This document shows positions 26,491 through 36,293 of a stretch of DNA of 64,000 nt, one piece after another; within the stretch, counting starts at the first letter, position 1, and the number at the start of each line of letters is the position of its first letter. A program made the position numbers and the translations under genes. Below the pieces are notes generated by a model. The model saw nothing but the letters and a program-made list of their open reading frames with translations. It had not been told where the DNA came from and did not search any database. The stretch comes from an uncultured Flavobacteriaceae bacterium (GTDB lineage: Bacteria; Bacteroidota; Bacteroidia; Flavobacteriales; Flavobacteriaceae), in the NCBI GenBank assembly GCA_913020295.1, contig CAJWAA010000003.1, positions 62,001 through 126,000 on the forward strand. The letters are read 5' to 3'.

Positions 26491-27289
26491 TTTTCAATCT
26501 ATTAAGTTGTTCTTTTTTTTTGTTTTTCAAAACGTAGACAAATTCTTTTTGGGTAAAATTGCTAAACAGTTCAATATCAATATCGTAGTATCCTTCGAGT
26601 TCAGGTTTTTTAAAATCAATGACTTTACCAATTGGAATGCCACGAGGAAAATAATCTGACATCCCACCGGTTACTATAGTATCCCCAACTTCCACTGAAT
26701 TTAGGGTAGAAACATCGTTGAGTTTCATTTTTTTAGGATGATTCCCTTGCCATGATAAAGATCCATAAGCACCATTTTTTTTAAAACCTGCATTAATTTT
26801 TAGATCTAGGTGTAAAATGGAAATCACACTTGAAAAATTGGCAGTGACCTGATTGACAATACCCATTATACCATCACTGGTTATTACTCCCATTTCAACC
26901 TCTATACCGTCTTGATTTCCTTTATCAATGATCAAGTAATTTCTTGCGCGATTATAACTGTTTTTGATTATTCTAGCTCCAAAAACCTGAAATTTGAAAG
27001 TTTCAATTACATTTTTTTCAATAGACTTTTCATCAAAATGAATTAATTCAAATACTTTGAGTTTAGCATTTTCAATAAATAGTTTTTCATTGGTACTAGC
27101 AAGACGTATGTAATTTGATGTATTTCTCCCAAACTGATTCAAGTTGCTTGAAATGGCAAGGGATATTTTACTGAAAATTGATTGATGATAAAAACTTCGG
27201 TGATTTAAAAAAATAATCGAAACTATAAATAACCCCGTATATAAAATGGTATTTCTGTACCTAAGTAGAGCATTGATGAGCTGACGCAT
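26477..27289 (-). CDS. mreC: Rod-shape-determining protein MreC
   Basis: 270-residue bitopic periplasmic scaffold of the elongasome. It has a short cytoplasmic N-terminus, one helix (TILYTGLFIVSIIFLNH), a coiled-coil segment around residues 60-95 (STNEKLFIENAKLKVFELI), and the beta-barrel domain with ARNYLIIDKGNQDGIEVEMGVI, DGIMGIVNQVTANFSSVISILH and GDTIVTGGMSDYFPRGIPIGKV, the last being the family's best-conserved stretch. Its C-terminus is Lys/Asn rich. It follows mreB by 6 bases. Identification is firm from motif and order. Confidence 0.94.
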   Translation of the reverse strand: MRQLINALLRYRNTILYTGLFIVSIIFLNHRSFYHQSIFSKISLAISSNLNQFGRNTSNYIRLASTNEKLFIENAKLKVFELIHFDEKSIEKNVIETFKFQVFGARIIKNSYNRARNYLIIDKGNQDGIEVEMGVITSDGIMGIVNQVTANFSSVISILHLDLKINAGFKKNGAYGSLSWQGNHPKKMKLNDVSTLNSVEVGDTIVTGGMSDYFPRGIPIGKVIDFKKPELEGYYDIDIELFSNFTQKEFVYVLKNKKKEQLNRLKNEPR

Positions 27290-27295
27290 GAGTCA

Positions 27296-28315
27296 TTATT
27301 TGATCAAAATGGTCTTATATCGCTCGATATTTTTTAAAGTGATTCCTGTACCTCTAACTACAGCTTGAAGGGGATCTTCGGCAATGTAAACAGGTAGATC
27401 GGTTTTCCTGGAAAGCCTTACATCAAGACCTCTAAGCAGTGCTCCACCACCTGCCAAATAAATTCCCGTGTTGTAAATATCTGCAGCCAATTCTGGTGGT
27501 GTTTGTGATAAAGCTTCCATAATGGCTTCTTCAATTCTTATAATCGATTTGTCTAGGGATTTGGCGATTTCAGTATAAGAGATCATTGCTTGTTTGGGTT
27601 TTCCGGTAACCAAATCTCTCCCCTGTACAGACATATCTTCGGGTGGGTTTTCAAGATCCTCGATAACAGAGCCGATCAATATTTTTATTTTTTCCGCAGT
27701 TCGTTCTCCTATGTAAAGGTTATGTTTACTTCTCATGTAATTGACAATGTCATTGGTAAACACATCCCCCGCAATTTTGACCGATTTATCGCATACAATT
27801 CCAGATAAAGCTATTACAGCAATTTCAGTAGTACCCCCTCCTATGTCTACGATCATATTGCCTTTGGGCTGCATGATATCTATCCCTATTCCAATGGCCG
27901 CTGCCATAGGTTCGTGGATCAAATAAACTTCTTTGCCATTAACTCGTTCTGCAGATTCTTTTACCGCTCTCATTTCCACCTCAGTAATTCCGGATGGGAT
28001 ACAAATAACCATTCTTAAAGAGGGAGTAAAAAATTTTTTCTTAAGCGTAGGAATACTTTTGATTAAAGTGTTAATCATTTGCTCTGAAGCATTAAAGTCA
28101 GCAATTACACCATCTTTAAGGGGTCTGATGGTTTTGATATTTTCATGGGTCTTTCCATGCATCATGCTTGCTTCATCTCCGATGGCGATGATCTTATTAG
28201 TTGTCCTATCAATGGCCACTATGGATGGACTGTCGACTACTACTTTGTCATTGTGAATGATCAAAGTATTAGCAGTACCTAAGTCTATCGCAATTTCCTC
28301 CGTCAGCAGACCCAT
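27296..28315 (-). CDS. mreB: Rod-shape-determining actin homologue MreB
   Basis: Actin-like ATPase that forms membrane-bound filaments guiding elongation. 339 residues with the actin-fold signatures in order: phosphate-1 loop EIAIDLGTANTLI, KPLKDGVIADF-type connect (RPLKDGVIADFNAS), CIPSGITEVEMRAVKESAE, LIHEPMAAAIGIG, phosphate-2 loop MIVDIGGGTTEIAV, ERTAEKIKI, and the adenosine motif IYLAGGGALLRGLD. It is the first gene of the cell-shape operon; purH lies 36 bases upstream on the same strand, so transcription may begin further up or from a promoter in that short gap. Confidence 0.97.
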   Translation of the reverse strand: MGLLTEEIAIDLGTANTLIIHNDKVVVDSPSIVAIDRTTNKIIAIGDEASMMHGKTHENIKTIRPLKDGVIADFNASEQMINTLIKSIPTLKKKFFTPSLRMVICIPSGITEVEMRAVKESAERVNGKEVYLIHEPMAAAIGIGIDIMQPKGNMIVDIGGGTTEIAVIALSGIVCDKSVKIAGDVFTNDIVNYMRSKHNLYIGERTAEKIKILIGSVIEDLENPPEDMSVQGRDLVTGKPKQAMISYTEIAKSLDKSIIRIEEAIMEALSQTPPELAADIYNTGIYLAGGGALLRGLDVRLSRKTDLPVYIAEDPLQAVVRGTGITLKNIERYKTILIK

Positions 28316-28351
28316 AACTTGTTGATTTAATGTGCGGTAAAGTTATGAAAA

Positions 28352-29875
28352 TTAATGTTTAAAATGACGTGTTCCTGTGAAGACCATAGATAAATCATTT
28401 TGGTTACAATAATCTATTGAAAGTTGGTCTTTGATAGATCCTCCCGGCTGCAAGATACTGCTTATTCCTACTTTGCTTGCTATCTCAACACAATCGGGGA
28501 AGGGGAAGAAAGCATCACTCGCCATAACGGCACCATTTAAGTCAAAATTGAAGTGTTTGGCTTTTTCAATAGCATGGTTTAATGCATCCACTCTTGAGGT
28601 TTGTCCAGTACCAGAGGCTAATAATTGACTATATTTTGCCAAAACAATTGTATTCGACTTGGTGTGTTTGCAGATTTTTGAAGCAAAGATCAAATCCTCA
28701 ACTTCTTGTACGCATGGTTTTTTGTCAGTAATATATACTAGTTCTTCTACAAGGTCTGTTTTTAAATCCCTATCCTGAACAAGAATGCCGTTAAGACAAC
28801 TTCTATATGTGCTAGAGGGTAATGGAGTGTCTTTTTGAATTAAAAGTACTCTGTTCTTTTTTTCCATCAAAAGTTTCAGCGCATCTTCTTCGTATTTAGG
28901 GGCGATAACCACCTCACAAAACAAGCTATGGATTTCGGTGGCCGTTTCCAGGTCAATTGTTTTATTAGTTATCAATACACCTCCAAAAGCCGAGATTGGG
29001 TCTCCAGCCAGTGCATCAACATAAGCTTTTTTGAGTTCAGAGCGGGTAGCAAAGCCACAGGCATTATTGTGTTTAAGAATAGCAAAGCTGGCATCCCCCT
29101 CATAAAATTCGAGCATCAGATTGACTGCTGCGTCAATATCTAGTAGGTTATTGTAAGAAATTTCTTTCCCATGAATTTGTTCCAGAAGGTCGGATAAAGG
29201 GCCGAAAAATTGACCTTTTTGATGAGGGTTTTCACCATACCGAAGGGTTTTGGCAGTCTTAACACTCAACTTGAGCACATCCTCCTCTTGGTTAAAATGG
29301 TTAAAGATGGCAGTGTCGTAATGCGAGGAGGTTTGGAATGCCTTTACGGAATATTTTTTTCTTTGTCCTATGTTCGTAGCTCCATTAGATTGGATCAGAA
29401 TATCTAGAAAATCTTGGTAATCTTTTTTGTCAGAAACGCAAAAGGTGTCTTTAAAGTTTTTTGCGGCAGCTCTTATAAGTGCAATTCCCCCGATGTCTAT
29501 TTTTTCTACAATTTCTTGTTCGCTTCCACCGGCAGCAACAGTATCCTCAAAGGGATATAAATCCACGATGACCAAATCGATTTGTGGAATTTCAAATTGC
29601 TCTAGAGCTGTTTGATCACCTGAGACCTCTTGGCGGTTCAAAATACCTCCAAAAACTTTGGGATGTAAGGTTTTTACCCGACCTCCCAGTATGGAGGGGT
29701 AGCCCGTGACGTCCTCAACTGCAGTAACTTCATAGCCCATATCACGAATAAATTTTTCCGTCCCTCCAGTGGAGTAGAAGGTAACCCCGTATGAATTCAA
29801 TTGATGGATGATGGGGGCCAATCCTGTCTTGTCAAAAACTGAGATCAGGGCAGATGAAATTTGTTTTTTACTCAT
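28352..29875 (-). CDS. purH: Bifunctional AICAR transformylase / IMP cyclohydrolase
   Basis: Catalyses the last two steps of IMP synthesis. 507 residues. The N-terminal MGS-like IMP cyclohydrolase domain (ISSALISVFDKTGLAPII, STGGTEKFIRDMGYEVTAVEDVTGYPSI, GGRVKTLHPKVFGGIL) is followed by the AICARFT domain, with ALRYGENPHQ-type motif (here TLRYGENPHQ), ILKHNNACGFA carrying the Lys-His pair, SAFGGVL, and the C-terminal GAVMASDAFFPFPD and ILQPGGSIKD. The cyclohydrolase and transformylase motifs are all intact. It is divergent from the metal module with a 194-bp gap. Confidence 0.97.
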   Translation of the reverse strand: MSKKQISSALISVFDKTGLAPIIHQLNSYGVTFYSTGGTEKFIRDMGYEVTAVEDVTGYPSILGGRVKTLHPKVFGGILNRQEVSGDQTALEQFEIPQIDLVIVDLYPFEDTVAAGGSEQEIVEKIDIGGIALIRAAAKNFKDTFCVSDKKDYQDFLDILIQSNGATNIGQRKKYSVKAFQTSSHYDTAIFNHFNQEEDVLKLSVKTAKTLRYGENPHQKGQFFGPLSDLLEQIHGKEISYNNLLDIDAAVNLMLEFYEGDASFAILKHNNACGFATRSELKKAYVDALAGDPISAFGGVLITNKTIDLETATEIHSLFCEVVIAPKYEEDALKLLMEKKNRVLLIQKDTPLPSSTYRSCLNGILVQDRDLKTDLVEELVYITDKKPCVQEVEDLIFASKICKHTKSNTIVLAKYSQLLASGTGQTSRVDALNHAIEKAKHFNFDLNGAVMASDAFFPFPDCVEIASKVGISSILQPGGSIKDQLSIDYCNQNDLSMVFTGTRHFKH

Positions 29876-30069
29876 TTTTTTCTTGTTCGATTATTTTAGC
29901 TAGGGTAATTTGTTTTTTGGATCTGATACAGATACATTTTTTTAGTATTTTTAATTATAAAAATAGTGATGCTGATGATGACAAAAGTATTAAAAACATC
30001 ATAGTAAGAAATTTAATTTTCTCCTTATTTGTTGTGTTTAATTAACCAAAAAAAGCCGACTTTTCAACA

Positions 30070-30789
30070 ATGAGACAACATGTAAAAATTTCGGGAATGA
30101 CATGCCAAGCATGTGTCTCATCGGTAACTGAAAAATTGATAAGTTTGGATGAAGTAAAAGACCTCAAAATTGATTTGGCCCAAGGAGATGTTGTGTTGGA
30201 GGTTTCAAAAACATTGACATTAGAAAAGTTGACCTTTGTTTTGCTTCCAAATTACATCCCTTCGTTGGAGACGAGATCGTTAGACACTGTTAATATGGAG
30301 CAATCACCTTCCAAACTGAAACAGCTATTTCCACTTTTTTTGATTTTTGCATACCTGATTGCGGCTTCTATTTTTCTCCAGAAAAACTCTTTTCGTATTA
30401 CTGACTTTATGATTGATTTTATGGGGCTTTTTTTTGTGGTTTTCAGTTTATTTAAATTTTTAGATTACAAGGGATTTCCTAATGCTTTTGCTAGGTATGA
30501 CCCTTTAGCTAAAAGAAGTACTTTTTATGCAAAAATTTACCCTTTTATTGAGACCCTTTTGGGCTTGATGTTATTGTTGCGTTGGCAATTGAATTTCGCC
30601 TTTATTACCACCATTGCAATCCTATCGATTACCACTTTTGGTGTTGTTTACACCCTTTTTGATAAAAATAAGATCAATTGTGCCTGTTTGGGCACCGCTT
30701 TAAAGTTACCTATGACTGAAGCAACCCTAATAGAAAATGTGATCATGCTCGTGATGGCAGTTACCATGTTATTTTACCAATTTGGATAA
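30070..30789 (+). CDS. HMA domain fused to MauE/DoxX-like membrane domain
   Basis: 239 residues in two parts. Residues 1-70 form a heavy-metal-associated domain with VKISGMTCQACVSSVTEKL, where Cys12 and Cys15 make the C-x-x-C site typical of copper chaperones. After a linker, four hydrophobic helices follow, resembling the MauE-type membrane domain (DFMGLFFVVFSLFKFLDYKGF, FARYDPLAKRS, PFIETLLGLMLLLRW), and then a Cys-containing loop INCACLGTALKLPM before a last helix. The loop Cys pair could hand over metal or form a disulfide. It leads a plus-strand module with three other metal-type genes. Copper is the likeliest metal, but zinc, mercury or another thiophile cannot be excluded. Confidence 0.8.
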   Translation: MRQHVKISGMTCQACVSSVTEKLISLDEVKDLKIDLAQGDVVLEVSKTLTLEKLTFVLLPNYIPSLETRSLDTVNMEQSPSKLKQLFPLFLIFAYLIAASIFLQKNSFRITDFMIDFMGLFFVVFSLFKFLDYKGFPNAFARYDPLAKRSTFYAKIYPFIETLLGLMLLLRWQLNFAFITTIAILSITTFGVVYTLFDKNKINCACLGTALKLPMTEATLIENVIMLVMAVTMLFYQFG

Positions 30790-30804
30790 AATTCTTAAAT
30801 TTGT

Positions 30805-31221
30805 ATGATGAATTTAAGGAGTGTAAAGGCCATTTTCTTTGTCCTGATTTTTTTGATTTCAAAAATTGGGGTGGCATTGAATGTTCATTATTGCGGTGGA
30901 CATATTCAAGAAATTGCACTGGCATGGAATGCAGAGGGTTGTGGTATGACTTTGGATAAAAGTCAAGATACCCATTTAGGCTTTAAGGTTACAAAAAATC
31001 ACTGTTGCCAGGATAAAACTGTTTTTATCCAGAACAATGAACCTCAAAAAACTACTGATTCTGAGTTGCTAGTCACTTATTTTGTAGTTCCACGATGTAA
31101 TACATTTACTTTTGATCTTTCAAAAATCATCTTTCCTAAGAATTTTTTTGTAAAGCCTAAAAACCCTGTTTTTAAAGAAAAAATATTTCTCCTAAACCAT
31201 AGTCTTATTTTTTACGGTTGA
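30805..31221 (+). CDS. HYC_CC_PP family secreted protein
   Basis: 138 residues, with a hydrophobic N-terminal signal (AIFFVLIFLISKIGVAL) and the family-naming pattern: N-x-H-Y-C-G-G near residue 27, a second Cys at EGCGM, and K-N-H-C-C-Q-D near residue 67, then a Pro-containing tail. The His and paired Cys residues look like a metal or redox site, and such genes usually accompany TonB receptors and HMA proteins. The function of the family is not established. It sits 15 bases after the HMA-MauE gene. Its stop codon touches the large inverted repeat that precedes the receptor gene. Confidence 0.8.
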   Translation: MMNLRSVKAIFFVLIFLISKIGVALNVHYCGGHIQEIALAWNAEGCGMTLDKSQDTHLGFKVTKNHCCQDKTVFIQNNEPQKTTDSELLVTYFVVPRCNTFTFDLSKIIFPKNFFVKPKNPVFKEKIFLLNHSLIFYG

Positions 31222-31257
31222 TTCAATATTAAATACTTATCATATTTAGTATTGAAT
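31221..31257. repeat. 15-bp inverted repeat upstream of the TonB receptor
   Basis: Left arm ATTCAATATTAAATA (31221-31235), a 7-base loop and right arm TATTTAGTATTGAAT (31243-31257) pair at 14 of 15 positions. It fills the gap between the HYC_CC_PP stop and the receptor ATG at 31272. It is entirely A/T except for a few bases and is not followed by a T-run, so an operator or mRNA structure is likelier than a terminator. Confidence 0.7.
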
Positions 31258-31271
31258 TAAACCCTTAAATC

Positions 31272-33497
31272 ATGAAAAAATACATATTGATTGTATGTCT
31301 TTCATGGGGAACGGTCTTTTCGCAAGACACCCTCAGCGGAGTCGTACAATACCAAGATAATAAAAAAACTTATCCCCTTATCGGCGCTAGTGTTTTTTGG
31401 AAAAACACCACCATTGGAACGGTTACCGATGTAGGGGGTACTTTCCGGTTGGAAAGAACACCGGATACAGAAATATTGATCATTAGCTATATTGGCTTTA
31501 AAACCGACACTTTAAAAATATTTAGTCCATTTATCAGTCACCAAATGATCCAAAATCAGGAGGATGAACTGGATGAAGTCACCCTTACCCAACGTCGAAG
31601 AGCTTCTCAAAAATCCTTAATCCAAACGCAAAATATCCTTAAGGTCAGCAGTGAGGAATTGCTTAAAGCTGCTTGTTGCAATCTTTCAGAGAGTTTTGAG
31701 ACAAATCCATCCATAGATGTGAACTTTTCAGATGCAATTACTGGAACCAAGCAAATTAAAATGTTAGGTCTTTCTAGTCCCTACTTATTGATTTCGGAAG
31801 AAAATATTCCCATGGTCCGCGGTGCATCTCAGGCTTATGGATTGACCTTTACACCAGGAACATGGGTAGAGAGCATTCAAATAGCTAAAGGGGCAGGGTC
31901 TGTAGCTAATGGTTTTGAAAGTATTACAGGTCAAATAAATACCGAATTGAAGAAACCAATTACCGATATTCCTTTTTTTCTCAATCTATTTGGCTCAATA
32001 AATGGCAGATATGAATTAAATACTCACTCTAACCACAAGTTCAATAATTATTGGAGTACAGGTATATATGTTCATAGGAATAAAAGAACTCAAAAATTTG
32101 ACAATAATAGTGACGGTTTTCTAGATCTTCCTGTCTCGGATCAAATCAATTTGATGAATCGTTGGCAATACACAAATCTTGAAAAGGGATGGGTCAGCTT
32201 TTTGAGTTGGAGGTATATGAATGACGAAAAATTATTGGGAGCAATGAACTACGATCCAAAAAAAGATAGGGTATTGAAAAATAGATGGGGTAGTGAAATA
32301 AAAACTAAACGATGGGATGCCTCATTTAAGGTGGGCTATGTTTTTCCCGAGATTCCTTATCAAAGTTTCGGCCTTCAAACCGCCTACAGTAGTCATGACC
32401 AAGGGTCTTATTTCGGATTACAAACTTATGATATCAATCAGCAGAGCTTATACACCAATTTGATTTTCAATTCTATTATTGGTAATACACTGAATAAATT
32501 TAAAGTAGGGTTAAATTTTAGTTTTGATGATTATGTTGAACGTGTTAATGGTTATTTATTCAATAGAGTGGATCAAAATATGGGCGGCTTTTTTGAGTTT
32601 ACACACGACAACAACGACAACTTTAGTTGGATCGCAGGTTTCAGAATGGATTTTCACAATAATTTAGGTACTTTTTTAACTCCTCGATTGCACTTGAGAT
32701 ATGTTCCTGTTGAAAAATTTGTAATCCGTTTATCGGTGGGTAGTGGAACAAAAGCTGCCAATATCTTCTCGGAAAATCAAACACTTTTTGCTACCAATAG
32801 AATCATCAAAATACAATCTAACCAAGGCAAAATTTACGGACTAAATCCTGAAAAAGCGTGGAACTACGGATTGGGTTTGTCAAAATCATTTTACATTGGT
32901 AGTCCCCACCAAATCAGACTGTCTGCTGATTATTACATTACTAATTTCACAGACCAGGTGGTAGTGGATTGGGAAAATCCTCATGAAATTTCTTTTTATA
33001 ACTTACAGGGGCAAAGCACGGCAAAAAGTTTTCAATTGGAAGTGGATTATTATTATCGAAACTTTTTAAATCTCAAAGCAGCCTATAAGAATTACGATGT
33101 GCGAATAGATTATAGAAGTGGACTTATGCAAAAACCCTTGTTAGCTAAGAACCGTTTTTTTACTAATTTGGGCTGGGAAAGCAAAACTACAGCTTTAGGT
33201 AAACAATGGCGGTGGGATTTAACTTATCACTATGTGGGGGTGCAGCGATTGGTTAATAATTTTATAGATCGCCCCAAAGGTTTTTCTCCCAGTTATTCAC
33301 TTTGGAATACTCAATTGACACGAGTTTTCTCTAAAAAATTTGAAATATATCTAGGTGGAGAGAACATTGGAAATTATAAACAAATTGATCCTATAATTGG
33401 AGTTGAGGATCCATTTGGAGCTGATTTTGATGCTGCTCAGATTTATGCTCCCATTTTTGGAGGGATGATTTACTCCGGACTAAGACTCAAAATTTAA
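31272..33497 (+). CDS. TonB-dependent receptor of the metal module
   Basis: 741-residue outer-membrane receptor. A signal peptide (KKYILIVCLSWGTVFSQ) precedes a carboxypeptidase-like regulatory domain (LSGVVQYQDNKKTYPLIGASVFW through IISYIGFKTDTL). Next is a plug domain with AACCNLSESFETNPSIDVNF and IKMLGLSSPYLLISEENIPM, and a 22-strand-type barrel ending in GGMIYSGLRLKI, where the C-terminal residues are hydrophobic as required. The Cys pair in the plug and the flanking HMA genes make copper or another metal complex the likely cargo rather than a glycan, and no SusD partner is present. Substrate is inferred from context only. Confidence 0.87.
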   Translation: MKKYILIVCLSWGTVFSQDTLSGVVQYQDNKKTYPLIGASVFWKNTTIGTVTDVGGTFRLERTPDTEILIISYIGFKTDTLKIFSPFISHQMIQNQEDELDEVTLTQRRRASQKSLIQTQNILKVSSEELLKAACCNLSESFETNPSIDVNFSDAITGTKQIKMLGLSSPYLLISEENIPMVRGASQAYGLTFTPGTWVESIQIAKGAGSVANGFESITGQINTELKKPITDIPFFLNLFGSINGRYELNTHSNHKFNNYWSTGIYVHRNKRTQKFDNNSDGFLDLPVSDQINLMNRWQYTNLEKGWVSFLSWRYMNDEKLLGAMNYDPKKDRVLKNRWGSEIKTKRWDASFKVGYVFPEIPYQSFGLQTAYSSHDQGSYFGLQTYDINQQSLYTNLIFNSIIGNTLNKFKVGLNFSFDDYVERVNGYLFNRVDQNMGGFFEFTHDNNDNFSWIAGFRMDFHNNLGTFLTPRLHLRYVPVEKFVIRLSVGSGTKAANIFSENQTLFATNRIIKIQSNQGKIYGLNPEKAWNYGLGLSKSFYIGSPHQIRLSADYYITNFTDQVVVDWENPHEISFYNLQGQSTAKSFQLEVDYYYRNFLNLKAAYKNYDVRIDYRSGLMQKPLLAKNRFFTNLGWESKTTALGKQWRWDLTYHYVGVQRLVNNFIDRPKGFSPSYSLWNTQLTRVFSKKFEIYLGGENIGNYKQIDPIIGVEDPFGADFDAAQIYAPIFGGMIYSGLRLKI

Positions 33498-33515
33498 TAT
33501 TAATTAAAAAATACC

Positions 33516-33854
33516 ATGAAAAAAATTCTAATCTTGTTTCTTGCTTTACCATTTGGAATCTTGGCTCAAGAAAAACACAAAAAAAACACTAAAGCAGTAT
33601 TTAAAGTATATGGAAACTGCGAAATGTGTGAAAAAAGAATTGAAAAAGCGGCACTCTCCATAAAGGGAGTTAAATTGGTCGATTGGGTAATCCCATCTAA
33701 TCAAATCAATTTGATCTACAATTCAAATAAAGTTGATTTGGAAACAATTCATAGGACTATCGCAACCAAAGGCCATGATACCTCAGAAGCTAAAGCAAAA
33801 GAAGAGGTATACAATGAGCTGCCCGTTTGTTGTCAATACGATAGAAAAAAATAA
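33516..33854 (+). CDS. Secreted HMA (metal-binding) protein
   Basis: 112 residues: a signal peptide (KKILILFLALPFGILAQ), a Lys-rich segment, and one HMA-type domain, AVFKVYGNCEMCEKRIEKAA, with the C-x-x-C metal site at about residues 35-38, continuing through TIATKGHDTSEAKA to a C-terminal CCQYD. It should bind a soft metal such as copper in the periplasm, possibly receiving it from or passing it to the TonB receptor encoded just upstream (18 bases away). It is the last gene of the module; a strong hairpin terminator follows its stop codon. Confidence 0.85.
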   Translation: MKKILILFLALPFGILAQEKHKKNTKAVFKVYGNCEMCEKRIEKAALSIKGVKLVDWVIPSNQINLIYNSNKVDLETIHRTIATKGHDTSEAKAKEEVYNELPVCCQYDRKK

Positions 33855-33860
33855 TAAAAA

Positions 33861-33887
33861 AAAACCTGCTTGAAAAAGCAGGTTTTT
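33861..33887. terminator. Bidirectional Rho-independent terminator (metal module / groEL)
   Basis: An 11-bp perfect stem AAAACCTGCTT with AAGCAGGTTTT (33861-33871 and 33876-33886) around a GAAA loop, with A-tracts on its left and T-tracts on its right. This fits termination both of the metal module on the plus strand and of groEL on the minus strand. It lies 6 bases after the HMA stop and 17 before the groEL stop. Confidence 0.9.
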
Positions 33888-33903
33888 AAATTAAAAAAAA
33901 TGA

Positions 33904-35553
<1,650 letters not shown>

Positions 35554-35556
35554 CTA

Positions 35557-35835
35557 TTAAACAATTGCTAATATGTCACTTTCTCTCATAATCATGTAAT
35601 CTGCTCCATCGTGTTGAAGCTCGGTTCCAGCATATTTACCATATAGGACATGATCCCCCACTTTGACTGTTACAGGGTTTTCAGAGGTTCCAGGGCCGAC
35701 AGCGACCACGATCCCTTTTTGAGGTTTTTCTTTTGCGGAATCAGGAATGATGATTCCTGAAGAGGTTTTGGTTTCTGCAGCAGCAGGTTCAATTAAAACT
35801 CTATCTGCCAGAGGCTTAATATTTACTTTACTCAT
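35557..35835 (-). CDS. groES: Co-chaperonin GroES
   Basis: 92-residue lid protein of the chaperonin. It shows [36 protein letters not shown], in which the mobile loop is T-x-S-S-G-I-I-I-P-D, then [14 protein letters not shown] and [17 protein letters not shown]. All family motifs are present. It is the first gene of the groESL unit. The ATG lies about 35 bases downstream of a strong -24-type element, with no CIRCE (TTAGCACTC-N9-GAGTGCTAA) in the region, so HrcA control is not supported. The upstream neighbour, secG, is on the same strand 107 bp away. Confidence 0.98.
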   Translation of the reverse strand: MSKVNIKPLADRVLIEPAAAETKTSSGIIIPDSAKEKPQKGIVVAVGPGTSENPVTVKVGDHVLYGKYAGTELQHDGADYMIMRESDILAIV

Positions 35836-35861
35836 TGTTAATTTTTTTAGTTAAATCAAAT

Positions 35862-35880
35862 ATTTCACAAATCGTGCCAA
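35862..35880 (-). promoter_or_regulatory. Sigma-54-like promoter of groESL
   Basis: On the minus strand, TTGGCACGATTTGTGAA holds a perfect -24 element (YTGGCACG) with GG followed, 10 bases later, by GA, where the textbook -12 has GC. The spacing is right and only the -12 base choice is loose. Bacteroidota sigma-54 promoters often show a T-rich, GA- or GT-ended -12. Three TGTCA boxes and a palindrome lie just upstream. Confidence 0.55.
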
Positions 35881-35891
35881 GAACAAAGGCA

Positions 35892-35935
35892 TGACAAAAT
35901 TTTAGCAATACAGCACAAGTGCTGACATCATGACA
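35892..35935 (-). promoter_or_regulatory. TGTCA repeats and palindrome upstream of groESL
   Basis: On the minus strand three TGTCA boxes occur (complements of 35892-35896, 35923-35927 and 35931-35935), two of them exactly 8 bases apart. Next to them is a perfect 14-bp palindrome CAGCACTTGTGCTG (35911-35924). These could bind an activator. They are closer to the promoter than classical sigma-54 enhancers, and function is inferred. Confidence 0.45.
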
Positions 35936-35942
35936 CAAAAAA

Positions 35943-36287
35943 CTATTCTGGAGGATTTTCTTGTGGTATTTCTGGGAGTGTTTCAGGAATTACTTCAGGA
36001 ATAGGCTGCTCCAAAGTGTTGTCTTGCAATAAGCGGGAATCAGAACTCTCACTGCTGGTTCCCAGCGAAATGTTAGATAGTAAGATAAGTACCAATAAAA
36101 GTCCAGCAAGCAACCATGTGCTTCGGTCCAAAAAGTCAGAAGTCCTTTGGACACCTCCCATTTGTTGTCCGCCTCCACCAAAGGACGAAGAAAGTCCTCC
36201 ACCCTTTGGGTTTTGAACCATTACTACTAAAACGAGTAAAAAACACACAAAAATGATCAATGCAATAAAAATCGAAAAGCTTCCCAT
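35943..36287 (-). CDS. secG: Preprotein translocase subunit SecG
   Basis: 114-residue membrane component that assists SecYEG export. Two hydrophobic segments (FSIFIALIIFVCFLLVLVVMVQNPKGGGLSS and STWLLAGLLLVLILLSNIS) flank the canonical loop with QNPKGGGLSSSFGGGGQQMGGVQRTSDFLDR, which is the SecG signature. The C-terminal tail is acidic and Pro/Glu rich (QEN, PEVIPETLPEIPQ), typical for Bacteroidota. It lies 6 bases after the TPR gene and 107 bp before groES. Whether it shares transcripts with groESL is unclear because a promoter precedes groES. Confidence 0.93.
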   Translation of the reverse strand: MGSFSIFIALIIFVCFLLVLVVMVQNPKGGGLSSSFGGGGQQMGGVQRTSDFLDRSTWLLAGLLLVLILLSNISLGTSSESSDSRLLQDNTLEQPIPEVIPETLPEIPQENPPE

Positions 36288-36293
36288 AATGTA

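Noticed and set aside
35836-35942. CIRCE element for HrcA control of groESL
   Set aside because: TTAGCACTC-N9-GAGTGCTAA is absent; the palindrome present is CAGCACTTGTGCTG, which does not fit.
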